Source of the DNA: SVQP01 sp045587385
Lineage (GTDB): Bacteria; Bacillota; Clostridia; Oscillospirales; CAG-272
Reading direction: 5' to 3'
DNA: 64,000 bases
NCBI GenBank assembly: GCA_045587385.1
Contig: JAZNCE010000120.1
Span: 89,496-153,495 of the forward strand
In this document: positions 35,638 to 44,684 of the stretch, piece by piece
Numbering within the stretch: the stretch's first letter is position 1
Layout: the number at the start of each line of letters is the position of its first letter
Program-made: the position numbers and the translations under genes
The notes under the pieces: model-generated
Databases searched by the model: none
What the model saw: only the letters and a program-made list of their open reading frames with translations
What the model was told of the DNA's origin: nothing

Positions 35638-36009
35638 TCAAGCACCTCCTAAAATATCTTTCACGGTTTGATCTATGTAGTCACAAACCCTGTAAAATTC
35701 CTTATCGATACACCGATTAGGGATTCTGATCACTTGAAGACCGTATGCTTCTAGTTTTTCGGTTCTCAATTCATCCTTCTGCATACCTTGTTCCGTTTCG
35801 TGTTGGCTACCGTCCACTTCGATGATCAACTTGGCTTTATAGCAATAAAAATCTGCAATAAAATTGTCGATCATCGCCTGTCTGCGAAATTTCACGGGAT
35901 ATTTGCTTAAAAAATCGTACCACAAATGGTTTTCTTGCCTTGTAGCATAAGCATGATTGCGCATACGTTGGGCTAACGGTTTATTCTTCTTGTTGTAAGG
36001 TAGTGGCAT
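35638..36009 (-). CDS. DUF559 (Vsr/restriction-endonuclease-fold) protein
   Basis: 123 residues. The RMRNHATRQENHLWYDFL-type start, FRRQAMIDNFIADFYCYKAKLIIEVDGSQH and a C-terminal LEAYGLQVIRIPNRCIDKEF match DUF559, a small PD-(D/E)xK nuclease-like family. The putative active site is Asp in NFIADFYC and the Glu-Val-Asp of IIEVDGSQH. The biological role is unknown; relatives are scattered among mobile and repeat-rich loci. It lies alone between two inverted copies of a 60-bp repeat and may have moved with them. Confidence 0.88.
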   Translation of the reverse strand: MPLPYNKKNKPLAQRMRNHAYATRQENHLWYDFLSKYPVKFRRQAMIDNFIADFYCYKAKLIIEVDGSQHETEQGMQKDELRTEKLEAYGLQVIRIPNRCIDKEFYRVCDYIDQTVKDILGGA

Positions 36010-36100
36010 GATAGACTCCTCATACGTTTTTATCAGTACAGAATGATTGTTTAGATTTTTCCAGATATCCCGTAAACATAATACTATCCTAATTACAATA

Positions 36101-36160
36101 CACAGCCCCTTCCTCCCGTAACGCTACGCTACGGGAGCCCTCCTTCCCCAAGGGGACGGC
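36101..36160. repeat. Inverted repeat, right copy, downstream flank of the DUF559 locus
   Basis: Reverse-complement partner of 35519-35579. The shared core spans CTCCCGTAACGCTACGCTAC plus flanking CCCCTTCC and GGGGACGGC. The two copies bracket about 520 bases with the DUF559 gene. Confidence 0.85.
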
Positions 36161-36293
36161 TTTCTGCGCGTGTCCGCTTCGTTCGCGTATCTTTTCAGGG
36201 CTGCCTTCACTCTCATCTTTTTTTATTTGACAACATTATTGCAGCGAAAATGCTTTGCGTCCACATCCATAACATTCATTACACTTCAAGCAT

Positions 36294-36785
36294 TCATTGA
36301 TTAAACCGTACCGACACAATATGTCTTGTTGGGAAAAACTCATAAAGATGTAATGATGTAACCCTACCTTTAAAGGCAGAAAAGTTTTCCATTACAAAAG
36401 GTACTGCTTTGTATATTGTGTCAGGATTATCTATGAGCATGGTTGTATGCGGTGTCCAGTTGTAGCTATCACCGAACATTTCTTTCAAGTTCAATAATTG
36501 CTCATTGGAATCCGGAGCGACAAACAAAACACGCGCCCCTCCGAAAACACCAATGTGATTAAACGTTATCTCAAACGAAGGAACTTCTACGGATAATCTT
36601 TGAAGTATATCTATCAATTCGGTTTCTTTTTCTGTCGGAAAAGAGCCCAGTGTTATATGCTGTGGAATATTTTTGGTATGAGTACCCGTAAAACCGTTTT
36701 CATACAATGTGTTTTGGATATTTGACAAACGCATATCTGTTACTTCATCATAACCAGCCAGTACATATAGTGCTTTTCCAGACAT
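36294..36785 (-). CDS. 2H phosphoesterase (2'-5' RNA ligase/LigT-like)
   Basis: 163 residues. Two HxT-type motifs, HITLG near residue 42 and HTTML near 118, define the 2H phosphoesterase superfamily, which acts on 2'-5' or cyclic phosphates in RNA or nucleotides. The start at 36785 has GGGGG upstream; an in-frame extension carries a TATAAT box (36820-36825) and is therefore not coding. AT-rich compared with neighbours. Monocistronic. Substrate unknown. Confidence 0.85.
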   Translation of the reverse strand: MSGKALYVLAGYDEVTDMRLSNIQNTLYENGFTGTHTKNIPQHITLGSFPTEKETELIDILQRLSVEVPSFEITFNHIGVFGGARVLFVAPDSNEQLLNLKEMFGDSYNWTPHTTMLIDNPDTIYKAVPFVMENFSAFKGRVTSLHLYEFFPTRHIVSVRFNQ

Positions 36786-36847
36786 AAAACCCCCAAAATT
36801 CATGTATATATTCAACTTTATTATACCATGAAAAGGCACAAAAGTAA

Positions 36848-36882
36848 ATAGGACGGCTTGATTTTTTCTCAAGCCATCCTAT
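36848..36882 (-). terminator. Terminator after yebC
   Basis: ATAGGACGGCTTGA/TCAAGCCATCCTAT hairpin just beyond the yebC stop, followed in the minus direction by TTTACTTTTG. Confidence 0.7.
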
Positions 36883-36891
36883 TCATCGGAA

Positions 36892-37626
36892 TTATTCGTC
36901 CTGGTTTTCCCAGTTGTGGAATACGGTGAGCACGTCGTCGTCCTCTTCCAGCTTTTCCAGCAGCAGATTCATGAACTTCTTATCGTCGTCCGTGGTCAGC
37001 TCGGTATAGGTAGAGGGGATCATGGTCTGCTCTGCGGAAAGCACGGGATAGCCCGCTGCCTTGATCGACTCAGCAACTGCAAAAACGTCTGCGCTTTCGG
37101 TGTAGATCTCGAAAACGTCGCCCTCTGCTGCAAAGTCCTCAGCACCTGCCTCCATGGCATCCTCCATCAGCTTATCCTCGTCGATGTCGCCATCCTCGTT
37201 ATCAATGACGATCAAGCCTTTTTCGGAGAACATGAAGCTGACGCTGCCCGAGGTACCCAGGTTACCGTGGTACTTGGAGAAAGCGGCACGCACGTTGCCT
37301 GCGGTTCTGTTGCGGTTATCGGTAGCAGCCTTCACGATAACTGCTACGCCTGCGGGGCCGTAACCCTCGTAGGTGATTTCTTCAAAGTTATCGCCGCCTG
37401 CGCCCAGTGCCTTTTCAATGCTTCTCTTGATGTTATCGTTGGGCACGTTGTTTGCCTTTGCCTTAGCGATCAGATCACGAAGCTTGCTGTTGTTGTTGGG
37501 GTCGCCGCCGCCTGCTTTGACGGCTACTGCGATTTCCTTACCGATCTGGGTAAAGATCTTACCCTTAGCGGCGTCGGTCTTTTCCTTCTTGTGCTTGATA
37601 TTCGCCCATTTGCTATGTCCGGACAT
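36892..37626 (-). CDS. yebC: YebC/PmpR (TACO1) family protein
   Basis: 244 residues. The family start MSGHSKWANIKHKKEKTDAAKGK and LRDLIAKAKANNVPNDNIKRSIEKA are clear. YebC proteins bind DNA in some species and, in others, help ribosomes translate proline-rich stretches; both roles are reported for the family. It lies 22 bases after argS with RBS GAGGTAA, so it is co-transcribed with it. Confidence 0.96.
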   Translation of the reverse strand: MSGHSKWANIKHKKEKTDAAKGKIFTQIGKEIAVAVKAGGGDPNNNSKLRDLIAKAKANNVPNDNIKRSIEKALGAGGDNFEEITYEGYGPAGVAVIVKAATDNRNRTAGNVRAAFSKYHGNLGTSGSVSFMFSEKGLIVIDNEDGDIDEDKLMEDAMEAGAEDFAAEGDVFEIYTESADVFAVAESIKAAGYPVLSAEQTMIPSTYTELTTDDDKKFMNLLLEKLEEDDDVLTVFHNWENQDE

Positions 37627-37648
37627 GTTATATTACCTCACTTGTGTG

Positions 37649-39373
37649 TTAAATTTTTTCAGTTTTCTTAAGGCAGATCATCTCGAATGCGCTGCCGAGC
37701 ACGTGCTTGGTTGCCAGCGTCAGCGCAATTCTGGTCTGCTTGATTGCCTCGTCACTCTCGGAGAGGATGCGGCAGTTATGGTAGAAGCGGTTGAACGCAA
37801 CGGCAACGTCCAGAATGAATCTGGTAATGACCGAGGGCTCGTAGTCACGCAGCGCCATGAGCACCTTTTCCTCGTAGGTAGACAGCACCTTGAGAAGTGC
37901 TGCTTCCTCGGGAGCGGTGATCACGAAATCCTTAGCGGTGGGCTCGCCAGCCTTTTCCAAGACAGAGCAAGCGCGTGCGTAGGTGTACTGCACGTAAGGA
38001 CCGGTGTTGCCGTCAAAGGACAGCGCGTCGTCCATGTTGAAGTCGATATCCTTGATACGGTTGTTGGTCAGATAGTAGAACACGATCGCGCCGACACCGA
38101 CAGCCTCTGCCACGTCGGTTCTGCCCTTCATTTCAGGGTTCTTCTCTTCCATAATTTCAGTCACCTTATCGATGGCTGCACCAAACAAATCACGCAAAAG
38201 CACCACGTTGCCCGTTCTGGTTGCAAGCTTCGCACCGCCGATGCTGACCGTGCCGTAAGGAATATGCACCAGCTGATCGTGCCAATCGTAGCCCATCAGC
38301 TCCACTACCTTGAACCACTGCTTAAAGTGCAGGATCTGCTGGGTACTGGTGACGTAAATGCACTTATCAAAGTGATAGTTTTCCTTGCGGTATACAGCAG
38401 CTGCGATGTCACGCGTGGGATACAGCGTACTGCCGTCGCGCTTAAGGATCAGACAAGGAGGCATGCCGTACTCGTCCAAGTCCACGATGGATGCACCGTC
38501 GTCGATCTTGAGAAGTCCCGCGTCGCGCAGCTTTTGCACCTGCGCGGGCATCTTGTCGGTATAGAAGGACTCACCAAGGTAGCTGTCAAAGGTAATGCCC
38601 AGCTGCTTGTAGGTCTTTTCGTATTCCTCAAGGCTGATCTGAATGAACCACTTCCAGAGCGCGAGATTTGCCTCGTCGCCCATCTCCATCTTATGGAACT
38701 CGGCACGGGCTGCGTCCGCAAGCGCGGTCTTGCCCTGCTCTTTTTCCTCGGTAATGGCGTTGTTGATCTTAACGTAAAGCTCGACCAGCGTATCAATGCC
38801 GCCCGTCTCCACCATTTCCTTGCTTCCCCACAGGTTATAAGCAAGGATCAGCTTGCCGAACTGGGTGCCCCAGTCGCCAAGATAGTTGATGCCGTAGCAA
38901 TCATAGCCTGCAAACTCGTGCATTTTCTTGAGCGAGTGACCGATGACGGTGGTGCCCAAGTGCCCAATGTGGAAGGGCTTTGCCACGTTGGGAGAAGAAT
39001 AGTCAAGGACTACCTTCTTGCCGCAGCCAATGGTGGGCGCGCCGTACTTTTCCTTCTTTTCAAGCACTGCAGCCAGCACGTGGCTTGACAGATACTCAGG
39101 ATCAAGACGGATATTGAGATAGCCGTTGAGTGCCTCCGCGCTTTGCACGCAAGCGCAGTTCATGCCGTCTGCAAGCACCTGCGCGATCATAACAGGTGCG
39201 CGGCGCAAGGACTTTGCAAGCTTGAAGCAAGGCAACGCAAGGTCGCCCATAGCGTCGTCGGGCGGATATTCCAGCATACCTGCCAGCTCGTCTGCCGTCA
39301 GCTCCGCTGCGGGATTGATGCCCTTAACGCCCTCTAAAATGTTTTGTGCGATAAGTTGTTTGATTTTCAGCAT
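37649..39373 (-). CDS. argS: Arginyl-tRNA synthetase
   Basis: 574-residue class I synthetase that charges tRNA-Arg. An N-terminal Add1 domain (about 1-90) comes first. The HIGH-type motif SSPNVAKPFHIGHLGTTVIG is at about 130, followed by YLGDWGTQFGKLI. The KMSK region is ATRTGNVVLLRDL, as in ArgRS forms lacking a strict KMSKS. The C-terminal DALR anticodon-binding domain ends with LGLALPERI-like sequence (LATKHVLGSAFEMICLKKTEKI). It heads a two-gene transcript with yebC from a TTGCAT/TATAAT promoter. Confidence 0.97.
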   Translation of the reverse strand: MLKIKQLIAQNILEGVKGINPAAELTADELAGMLEYPPDDAMGDLALPCFKLAKSLRRAPVMIAQVLADGMNCACVQSAEALNGYLNIRLDPEYLSSHVLAAVLEKKEKYGAPTIGCGKKVVLDYSSPNVAKPFHIGHLGTTVIGHSLKKMHEFAGYDCYGINYLGDWGTQFGKLILAYNLWGSKEMVETGGIDTLVELYVKINNAITEEKEQGKTALADAARAEFHKMEMGDEANLALWKWFIQISLEEYEKTYKQLGITFDSYLGESFYTDKMPAQVQKLRDAGLLKIDDGASIVDLDEYGMPPCLILKRDGSTLYPTRDIAAAVYRKENYHFDKCIYVTSTQQILHFKQWFKVVELMGYDWHDQLVHIPYGTVSIGGAKLATRTGNVVLLRDLFGAAIDKVTEIMEEKNPEMKGRTDVAEAVGVGAIVFYYLTNNRIKDIDFNMDDALSFDGNTGPYVQYTYARACSVLEKAGEPTAKDFVITAPEEAALLKVLSTYEEKVLMALRDYEPSVITRFILDVAVAFNRFYHNCRILSESDEAIKQTRIALTLATKHVLGSAFEMICLKKTEKI

Positions 39374-39413
39374 AGTATTTATGTTTCCTCAATGATTATT
39401 TTCACAATTTCGT

Positions 39414-39442
39414 ATTATAACACATACTTTGCAAAAATGCAA
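39414..39442 (-). promoter_or_regulatory. Sigma-A promoter of argS-yebC
   Basis: Minus strand TTGCAT, 17 bases, TATAAT, about 40 bases before the argS ATG and after the recN stop. Confidence 0.8.
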
Positions 39443-39456
39443 CAGCAAATTTGCAA

Positions 39457-41133
39457 TTATTCGCAATCCTTACTTAGCAGCATATCTCTTGCCGCCTGCA
39501 TCTGCGCCTCAGTGACCTTGATACCGCCCAAAATGCGCGCTATCTCGGCAACTCTTCCCTCACCCGTCAGCTCTGCAACCGAGGTAAAGGCTCTTCCGTC
39601 CTTTTCCTCTTTATAGATATGCAGGTGCTGATCGCCAAGCGAGGCGACCTGCGCCGAGTGCGTAATGCAGATGATCTGCTGCCTTGCCGCCATGTCGGAC
39701 AAGCGAATACCGATCTTGCGTGAGGTCTTCCCCGAAATACCGGTATCAACCTCGTCAAAAATCGTAGTAGGCACGCCATCCTTTTGGTTCATGACGCATT
39801 TGATGGCAAGCATAATGCGCGAAAGCTCACCGCCCGACGCTATGCGCACCATAGAAGAAAGCGGCTCACCGGGGTTGGTGGCGATCATGAATTCCACGCG
39901 GTCAATACCGCCCGCACAAAGCTCCTTTTCGCGTGCGACCGCAATGCGAAAACGCACGCCTGCCATATCCAGGTAGGACAGCTGCTCTGCGATCTGCTTT
40001 GCTGCTTTTTCTGCCGCCTTTGCACGCTTTTCGGACATTTGCTGTGCAATTTCCATTGCCTTTGCGTGAATATCCGCGATCTGCGCGTCGTATTGCTCGC
40101 AAAGCTCGTCCGAGCCCTCAATCTCTTCAAGCCTTGCCCTGGCGTTTTCCAAGAACGCAAGCACCGCATCCACGCTGCCGCCGTATTTGCGCTTGAGCTT
40201 GGAGATAGCTTCCAGCCTGTCCTCAATTTTGTCAAGCATGGTGGAGGGGTCGTCGTCCAGATCCTCGGCATACGCTGCGATGCGGTCGGACAGATCCTTG
40301 ACGCGATAGGAAAGATCAATCAGCTCCTCGCCCACCTCGGCAGCATCCGCAACGTAAGCCGCAAGCGCATTCATGGAAGCTGCGCTGCGCTCCAGCAGAT
40401 AGGAAACCGAGCCGTTGGAGCCTGCGTCGGTTAACAATTTTGTGGAAAAGCGCACCTGCTTTTGCACCTTTTCGGTGTTTTGCAGCTTGTTGCGCTTTTC
40501 GATCAACGCCTCTTCCTCGCCCGCCTTGAGCTTCAAAGAGGCGATATCGTTGATCTGATAGGTCAACATTTCTACGGTGCGCAGCCGCTCGCCCGCATCG
40601 CGGATGAGCGCGTCACGCTTTTCGCAAAGCGCGCGCCATGCGCTATACTGCTCGGCATACGCACTCTTTTGGTCATCGATATCGGCATAAGCGTCCAGCA
40701 TATCCATATGATACGCAAGATCCGCCAACAAGCGATTATCGTCCTGTCCGTGAATCGAGATCAGGTGCGTACTCGCCTCGCGCAGCATCGCCAGCGTAGC
40801 CGCGCGTCCGTTGATGCGCGCCGTGCTCTTGCCGTCCGCACTCAGCGTGCGCTGCAAGACGACCTCTTTGTCGTCACATGCAATACCAAGCGCGTCAAGT
40901 GCCTTGACTGCCCCATCCGGGAGTTCGGTAAAATGCGCCGTGACGCACGCCGTGCTCTGCCCTGAGCGCACCAGCTCGCGGTCGCCCTTGGCACCGCAGA
41001 CCAGCATGATACTGTCTACGATCACGCTCTTACCCGCGCCCGTCTGACCTGTCATGACGCAAAAACCGCTGTCAAACACGACGTCCGCGCGCGAAATGAC
41101 CGCAATATTTTCAATATGCAGATCTCTGAGCAT
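39457..41133 (-). CDS. recN: DNA repair protein RecN
   Basis: 558 residues of the SMC-like RecN family, which acts early in double-strand break repair and recombination. Walker A GQTGAGKS is at about 29-36; a central coiled coil (about 150-370) is split by a hinge; the ABC signature RIASGGELSRIMLAIK and Walker B TTIFDEVDTGISGKTSRKIG follow. Full length. It is the last gene of the xseA operon, 3 bases after argR. Confidence 0.97.
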   Translation of the reverse strand: MLRDLHIENIAVISRADVVFDSGFCVMTGQTGAGKSVIVDSIMLVCGAKGDRELVRSGQSTACVTAHFTELPDGAVKALDALGIACDDKEVVLQRTLSADGKSTARINGRAATLAMLREASTHLISIHGQDDNRLLADLAYHMDMLDAYADIDDQKSAYAEQYSAWRALCEKRDALIRDAGERLRTVEMLTYQINDIASLKLKAGEEEALIEKRNKLQNTEKVQKQVRFSTKLLTDAGSNGSVSYLLERSAASMNALAAYVADAAEVGEELIDLSYRVKDLSDRIAAYAEDLDDDPSTMLDKIEDRLEAISKLKRKYGGSVDAVLAFLENARARLEEIEGSDELCEQYDAQIADIHAKAMEIAQQMSEKRAKAAEKAAKQIAEQLSYLDMAGVRFRIAVAREKELCAGGIDRVEFMIATNPGEPLSSMVRIASGGELSRIMLAIKCVMNQKDGVPTTIFDEVDTGISGKTSRKIGIRLSDMAARQQIICITHSAQVASLGDQHLHIYKEEKDGRAFTSVAELTGEGRVAEIARILGGIKVTEAQMQAARDMLLSKDCE

Positions 41134-41136
41134 GGT

Positions 41137-41592
41137 TTACTGTCCTCTGATAATTTCCTTGATTCTCGTATTCAGATCGGCAGCGGCCTCCGCACTGCGC
41201 ACGATAATGATAATGGTATCGTCACCTGCAACGCAGCCGAGGATCACCGGCAGGTGCAGATTGTCAATGCCGACAGCAACCGCCTGCGCCATACCCGGGA
41301 AGGTTTTGACCACGACGGTGTGCATGGCGTAATCCACCGAGGTGATGGATTCCGCAAGCGCATGGCTGAATTTAAAGCTGCCCAGAGATTCATTCGTCTT
41401 GGGAAACTCGTAGCGGTAAGAGCCCTTTTCACTCATCACCTTGGTCAGCTTGAGCTCGCGGATATCGCGCGACACGGTCGCCTGCGTGACATCGTAGCCC
41501 GTCTTACGCAGATACTCGATCAGCTCGTCCTGCGTTTCAACGTCATATTTTTCAACGATCTCTATGATCTTTTCATGTCTGTTCTTTTTCAT
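41137..41592 (-). CDS. argR: Arginine repressor ArgR/AhrC
   Basis: 151 residues. The winged-helix DNA-binding domain has TQDELIEYLRKTGYDVTQATVSRDIRELKL (about 20-50). The C-terminal arginine-binding hexamerisation domain includes VGIDNLHLPVILGCVAGDDTIIIIV. It represses arginine biosynthesis and activates catabolism in response to arginine. Its place between nadK and recN is the usual clostridial order. Confidence 0.97.
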   Translation of the reverse strand: MKKNRHEKIIEIVEKYDVETQDELIEYLRKTGYDVTQATVSRDIRELKLTKVMSEKGSYRYEFPKTNESLGSFKFSHALAESITSVDYAMHTVVVKTFPGMAQAVAVGIDNLHLPVILGCVAGDDTIIIIVRSAEAAADLNTRIKEIIRGQ

Positions 41593-41606
41593 GTATCCTT
41601 CCGCCT

Positions 41607-42485
41607 TTACTCGTTTTCGGTCATCTTCTGGCGCAGCTTTTTATAAAAGCCGCAGTTCTTGATGCGTACAAGATTGGTCTGCAAGGGAGATTTGCTGATG
41701 CGCACCACGTCACCCTTATACATTTCGTAATTCGTTCTGCCGTCCACGGTCAGATACAGCATCTTTTCTCTTTGGCATATGTTTTTGATCTCAAGCATCG
41801 CGCTATCCGGGAAGATCATAGGTCTTGCCGCAAGCGAATGGGGACAGATGGGCGTGACGCAGAAGCAGGACACGCGCGGGTCCACGATAGAGCCGCTTGC
41901 CGACATGGAATATGCCGTCGATCCCGTAGGCGTTGCCACGATCAGACCGTCCGCACGGTAGGTCGTAACGGGCATGCCGCCCTCGGAAAGCTCCAGATCC
42001 ACAATGCGCGCAATAGAGCCGTTGGAGATGACTGCATCATTGAGCGCATAGCAGCAGGAGCGCAGATTGCCCTTGCCGCCGATCAGCTCGACGTTGAGCA
42101 TGGAACGCTTTTCCAGCGTATATCCGTCCTCTTCAAACAGCTTGTCAAGATCTGCAAGATCGCGCATCTCCAGCTCTGCCATAAAGCCGAGTCTGCCGAG
42201 GTTGATGCCTAAGATGGGCGTGCCGCGCATAGCCGAACGACGCGCTGCCTCCAGGATAGTACCGTCGCCGCCCAGCACTACGATCATGTCTGCGGTAGCA
42301 TACACTTCGTCAATGGGCAGCAACAGCACCTCCACTCTTCCCTGCGCCATTTTGAGAAAACGCTCGCGGTTATAAATCGCAGCCGTCACCTCACAGCCGT
42401 GTGCGATCAGGCGTTCGGCAACGGAAATGGCGGCATACGCCTTTTCCGTAATATTATAATTGGTAATAATCGCTACTCTTTTCAT
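41607..42485 (-). CDS. nadK: NAD kinase
   Basis: 292 residues. It phosphorylates NAD to NADP. Motifs: VVLGGDGTILEAAR (GGDGT) near 60, GINLGRLGF and TPTGSTAYSMSASGS. The start at 42485 gives MKRVAIITNYN; an upstream in-frame extension overlaps tlyA and lacks an RBS. It lies 7 bases after tlyA within the operon. Confidence 0.96.
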   Translation of the reverse strand: MKRVAIITNYNITEKAYAAISVAERLIAHGCEVTAAIYNRERFLKMAQGRVEVLLLPIDEVYATADMIVVLGGDGTILEAARRSAMRGTPILGINLGRLGFMAELEMRDLADLDKLFEEDGYTLEKRSMLNVELIGGKGNLRSCCYALNDAVISNGSIARIVDLELSEGGMPVTTYRADGLIVATPTGSTAYSMSASGSIVDPRVSCFCVTPICPHSLAARPMIFPDSAMLEIKNICQREKMLYLTVDGRTNYEMYKGDVVRISKSPLQTNLVRIKNCGFYKKLRQKMTENE

Positions 42486-42492
42486 CAAAAGC

Positions 42493-43281
42493 CTACTTTC
42501 CTTCGGATGCAAACAACGCCTGCACGGCATTTTGCCGCAAGATCGCACTTTGCTTTCCTTTGATATAATATGCAAGATATTCGACGTTGCCCTCACCGCC
42601 CTCAATAGGAGAACGGATCAGCCCGCCAAGTCCCAGTCCTTGCTCCTCTGCCGCATCCAGCACGCGCTCGACCGCCATGCGGCGATGCTTTGCGTTCTTG
42701 ACCACGCCGTGCTTATCCAGTGCCGCTCTGCCTGCCTCAAACTGCGGCTTGATCAGTCCGACGTAAATGCCGCCTTCACGCAAAAGGCTTGCAACGCAAG
42801 GCAAAATCAGCGTTTGCGAAATAAAGGACACGTCCATGACCACGATATCCACGCATCCGCCTATCTCCTCGGGCGTCAGATAACGGGCGTTGACACCCTC
42901 CATGCAGGACACTCTTTCGTCCAGCATAAGATCGGGATCCAGCTGATCCCTGCCCGAGTCAATGGCATACACGTGTGCAGCTCCTGCTTGCAAAAGGCAA
43001 TCGGTAAAGCCTCCGGTGGATGCACCGATATCCGCTGCACGCATACCGTGCACGTCGATGCCGAAAGCATGCAACGCGCCTTCAAGCTTCAGTCCGCCGC
43101 GGCTGACGTACCGCTCGCGCTCCAGAATTTCAACTGCGTGTTCTCCATCGCTGACATCCTGCGAGGGCTTGGAGATCGCCTTGCCATCCAGCAAGACGTG
43201 CCCCTCTTCAATGTATTTCCTTGCAGCGGTACGACTTTTGACGTATCCGTTCTCCACAAGGTAAAGATCTGCTCTCATCAT
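42493..43281 (-). CDS. tlyA: TlyA-family rRNA 2'-O-methyltransferase
   Basis: About 262 residues. N-terminal S4 RNA-binding domain (MRADLYLVENGYVKSRTAARKYIEEGHVLLDGK), then an FtsJ-type Rossmann methyltransferase with AADIGASTGGFTDCLLQAGA (SAM site) and DIVVMDVSFISQTLI. Relatives methylate 16S/23S rRNA riboses; some were first called haemolysins. The start is one of two adjacent ATGs right after the upstream TAA; no strong RBS is visible, so translation is probably coupled. Confidence 0.93.
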   Translation of the reverse strand: MMRADLYLVENGYVKSRTAARKYIEEGHVLLDGKAISKPSQDVSDGEHAVEILERERYVSRGGLKLEGALHAFGIDVHGMRAADIGASTGGFTDCLLQAGAAHVYAIDSGRDQLDPDLMLDERVSCMEGVNARYLTPEEIGGCVDIVVMDVSFISQTLILPCVASLLREGGIYVGLIKPQFEAGRAALDKHGVVKNAKHRRMAVERVLDAAEEQGLGLGGLIRSPIEGGEGNVEYLAYYIKGKQSAILRQNAVQALFASEGK

Positions 43282-43282
43282 T

Positions 43283-43777
43283 TTATGCGGCACGCATAAG
43301 CGCAATGCTCGCGTGGAATATGGGGATCAGCTTAACCAAAAACGGCACCGCAATGCCCACAGCGCAGCCTGCCCATACCTGCAAGGGGGTGTGTCCCACC
43401 AGCTCCTTGAGTCGTTTTTCTCTGTTTTCGTTGTTTTCCGCATTGATCACGTCAATGACAAGCTTGTTGAGTATTGCCGCCTGCTTGCTGACCTGACGGC
43501 GCACGCCCATGGCATCGTTGACCACGACCATGGCAAGCACGCCTGCCACCGCAAACTCAAACGATGCGGGCGTAAACACGATGCAGGTGGCAACTGCGCA
43601 CGCCATCACGGCAGCGGAATGTGAGCTGGGCATACCGCCCGAGCCAAACATTGCGTCAATAATATTGAATTTTCTGTTTTTGAAATAGCCCGTTACGATC
43701 TTGAGCCCCTGCGCTGCAAACCATGCAATCAGGGCAGACATGACGATATAGTTGGTAAAAAACTGCTTAAAAATCAA
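43283..43777 (-). CDS. Divergent PAP2-family membrane protein (DUF212/YuiD-like)
   Basis: 164 residues with about four membrane helices. FGSGGMPSSHSAAVMACAVA is the DUF212 (divergent PAP2) signature, with the phosphatase-like SSHS. The start is TTG at 43777 with GGAAGGAG 9 bases ahead. It probably acts on a lipid or polyprenyl phosphate; in several Clostridia it lies in the same place beside ispA. No dxs gene follows here, although that gene often sits between it and tlyA in relatives. Confidence 0.88.
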   Translation of the reverse strand: MIFKQFFTNYIVMSALIAWFAAQGLKIVTGYFKNRKFNIIDAMFGSGGMPSSHSAAVMACAVATCIVFTPASFEFAVAGVLAMVVVNDAMGVRRQVSKQAAILNKLVIDVINAENNENREKRLKELVGHTPLQVWAGCAVGIAVPFLVKLIPIFHASIALMRAA

Positions 43778-43798
43778 AATCTATCACTCCTTCCAAAG

Positions 43799-44680
43799 TC
43801 AGTAGCTTCTATTTGCAAGATAGTTGGCAAGCTCGATCAGGTTCTCACTTCCCGCAATATCCTTGATGGCGGCGATCGCCTTTTGGGTCAGATCGGCAGC
43901 GTATGCCTTGGCACCCTGCACGTCATAAAAGGTCATAAACGTGGTCTTTTTCTCTCTTGCGTCACCGCCCACGCTCTTGCCCATGATCTGGGCGGACTGC
44001 GTACAATCCAGCACGTCGTCCATCACCTGAAAGGCAAGCCCGATATGCTGCGCGTAACGCACAAGCGCGTCAAAGCGCACGTCGCCCTCCTCGATCCCCG
44101 CTGCATGGCAGCCAAGGCGCACGGCTGCCTCGATCAGTGCACCTGTCTTGCCGCGGTGCAGCTCCAGCAGCTCTTGCTCCGTTAAGGTATTCTTCTCGCC
44201 GAACATGTCAATGACCTGCCCCTTGACCATGCCAAAGCTGCCCGCTCCGCGCGAAAGCGCAAGAGCTGCGTCGGCTCTGCTCTTGTCACTTGCGTACGGG
44301 CAAGAGAGTATCACGCCGAACGCATCGGTCAGAAGTCCGTCGCCCGCAAGCGTGGCAATCTCCTCACCGAACACCTTATGATTGGTGGGTCTGCCGCGGC
44401 GCAGATCGTCGTTATCCATGCAAGGCAGATCGTCGTGGATAAGCGAGTAGGTATGCACCATTTCCACGGCAGCGGCAAAATCCAGCGCAACGCGCGAGTC
44501 ACCGCCAAGCATCCTGCAGCTTTCCAAGACAAGCGCGGGACGAATGCGCTTGCCCCCTGCCAAAAGGCTGTAATTCTGCGCCTCGTACAAAACGCTGCAC
44601 GTGCGCTCCCCTTGGGGGTATATTTTTTGCAGCCGCGCGTTTACGGCAGCTGCGTCGTTTTCCAAAAATGCGGGAATCAC
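43799..44680 (-). CDS. ispA: Polyprenyl (farnesyl/geranylgeranyl) diphosphate synthase
   Basis: 293 residues. It condenses isopentenyl and allylic diphosphates to a C15-C20 product. GGKRIRPALVL, the first Asp-rich motif IHDDLPCMDNDDLRRGRP and the second QVMDDVLD are present. The GTG at 44680 is chosen because GAGGAG precedes it by 7 bases and lies in the xseB stop region; the longer reading frame runs through xseB and is not real. Genes for the MEP pathway (ispE at 53 kb) supply its substrates. Confidence 0.95.
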   Translation of the reverse strand: MIPAFLENDAAAVNARLQKIYPQGERTCSVLYEAQNYSLLAGGKRIRPALVLESCRMLGGDSRVALDFAAAVEMVHTYSLIHDDLPCMDNDDLRRGRPTNHKVFGEEIATLAGDGLLTDAFGVILSCPYASDKSRADAALALSRGAGSFGMVKGQVIDMFGEKNTLTEQELLELHRGKTGALIEAAVRLGCHAAGIEEGDVRFDALVRYAQHIGLAFQVMDDVLDCTQSAQIMGKSVGGDAREKKTTFMTFYDVQGAKAYAADLTQKAIAAIKDIAGSENLIELANYLANRSY

Positions 44681-44684
44681 GTTA

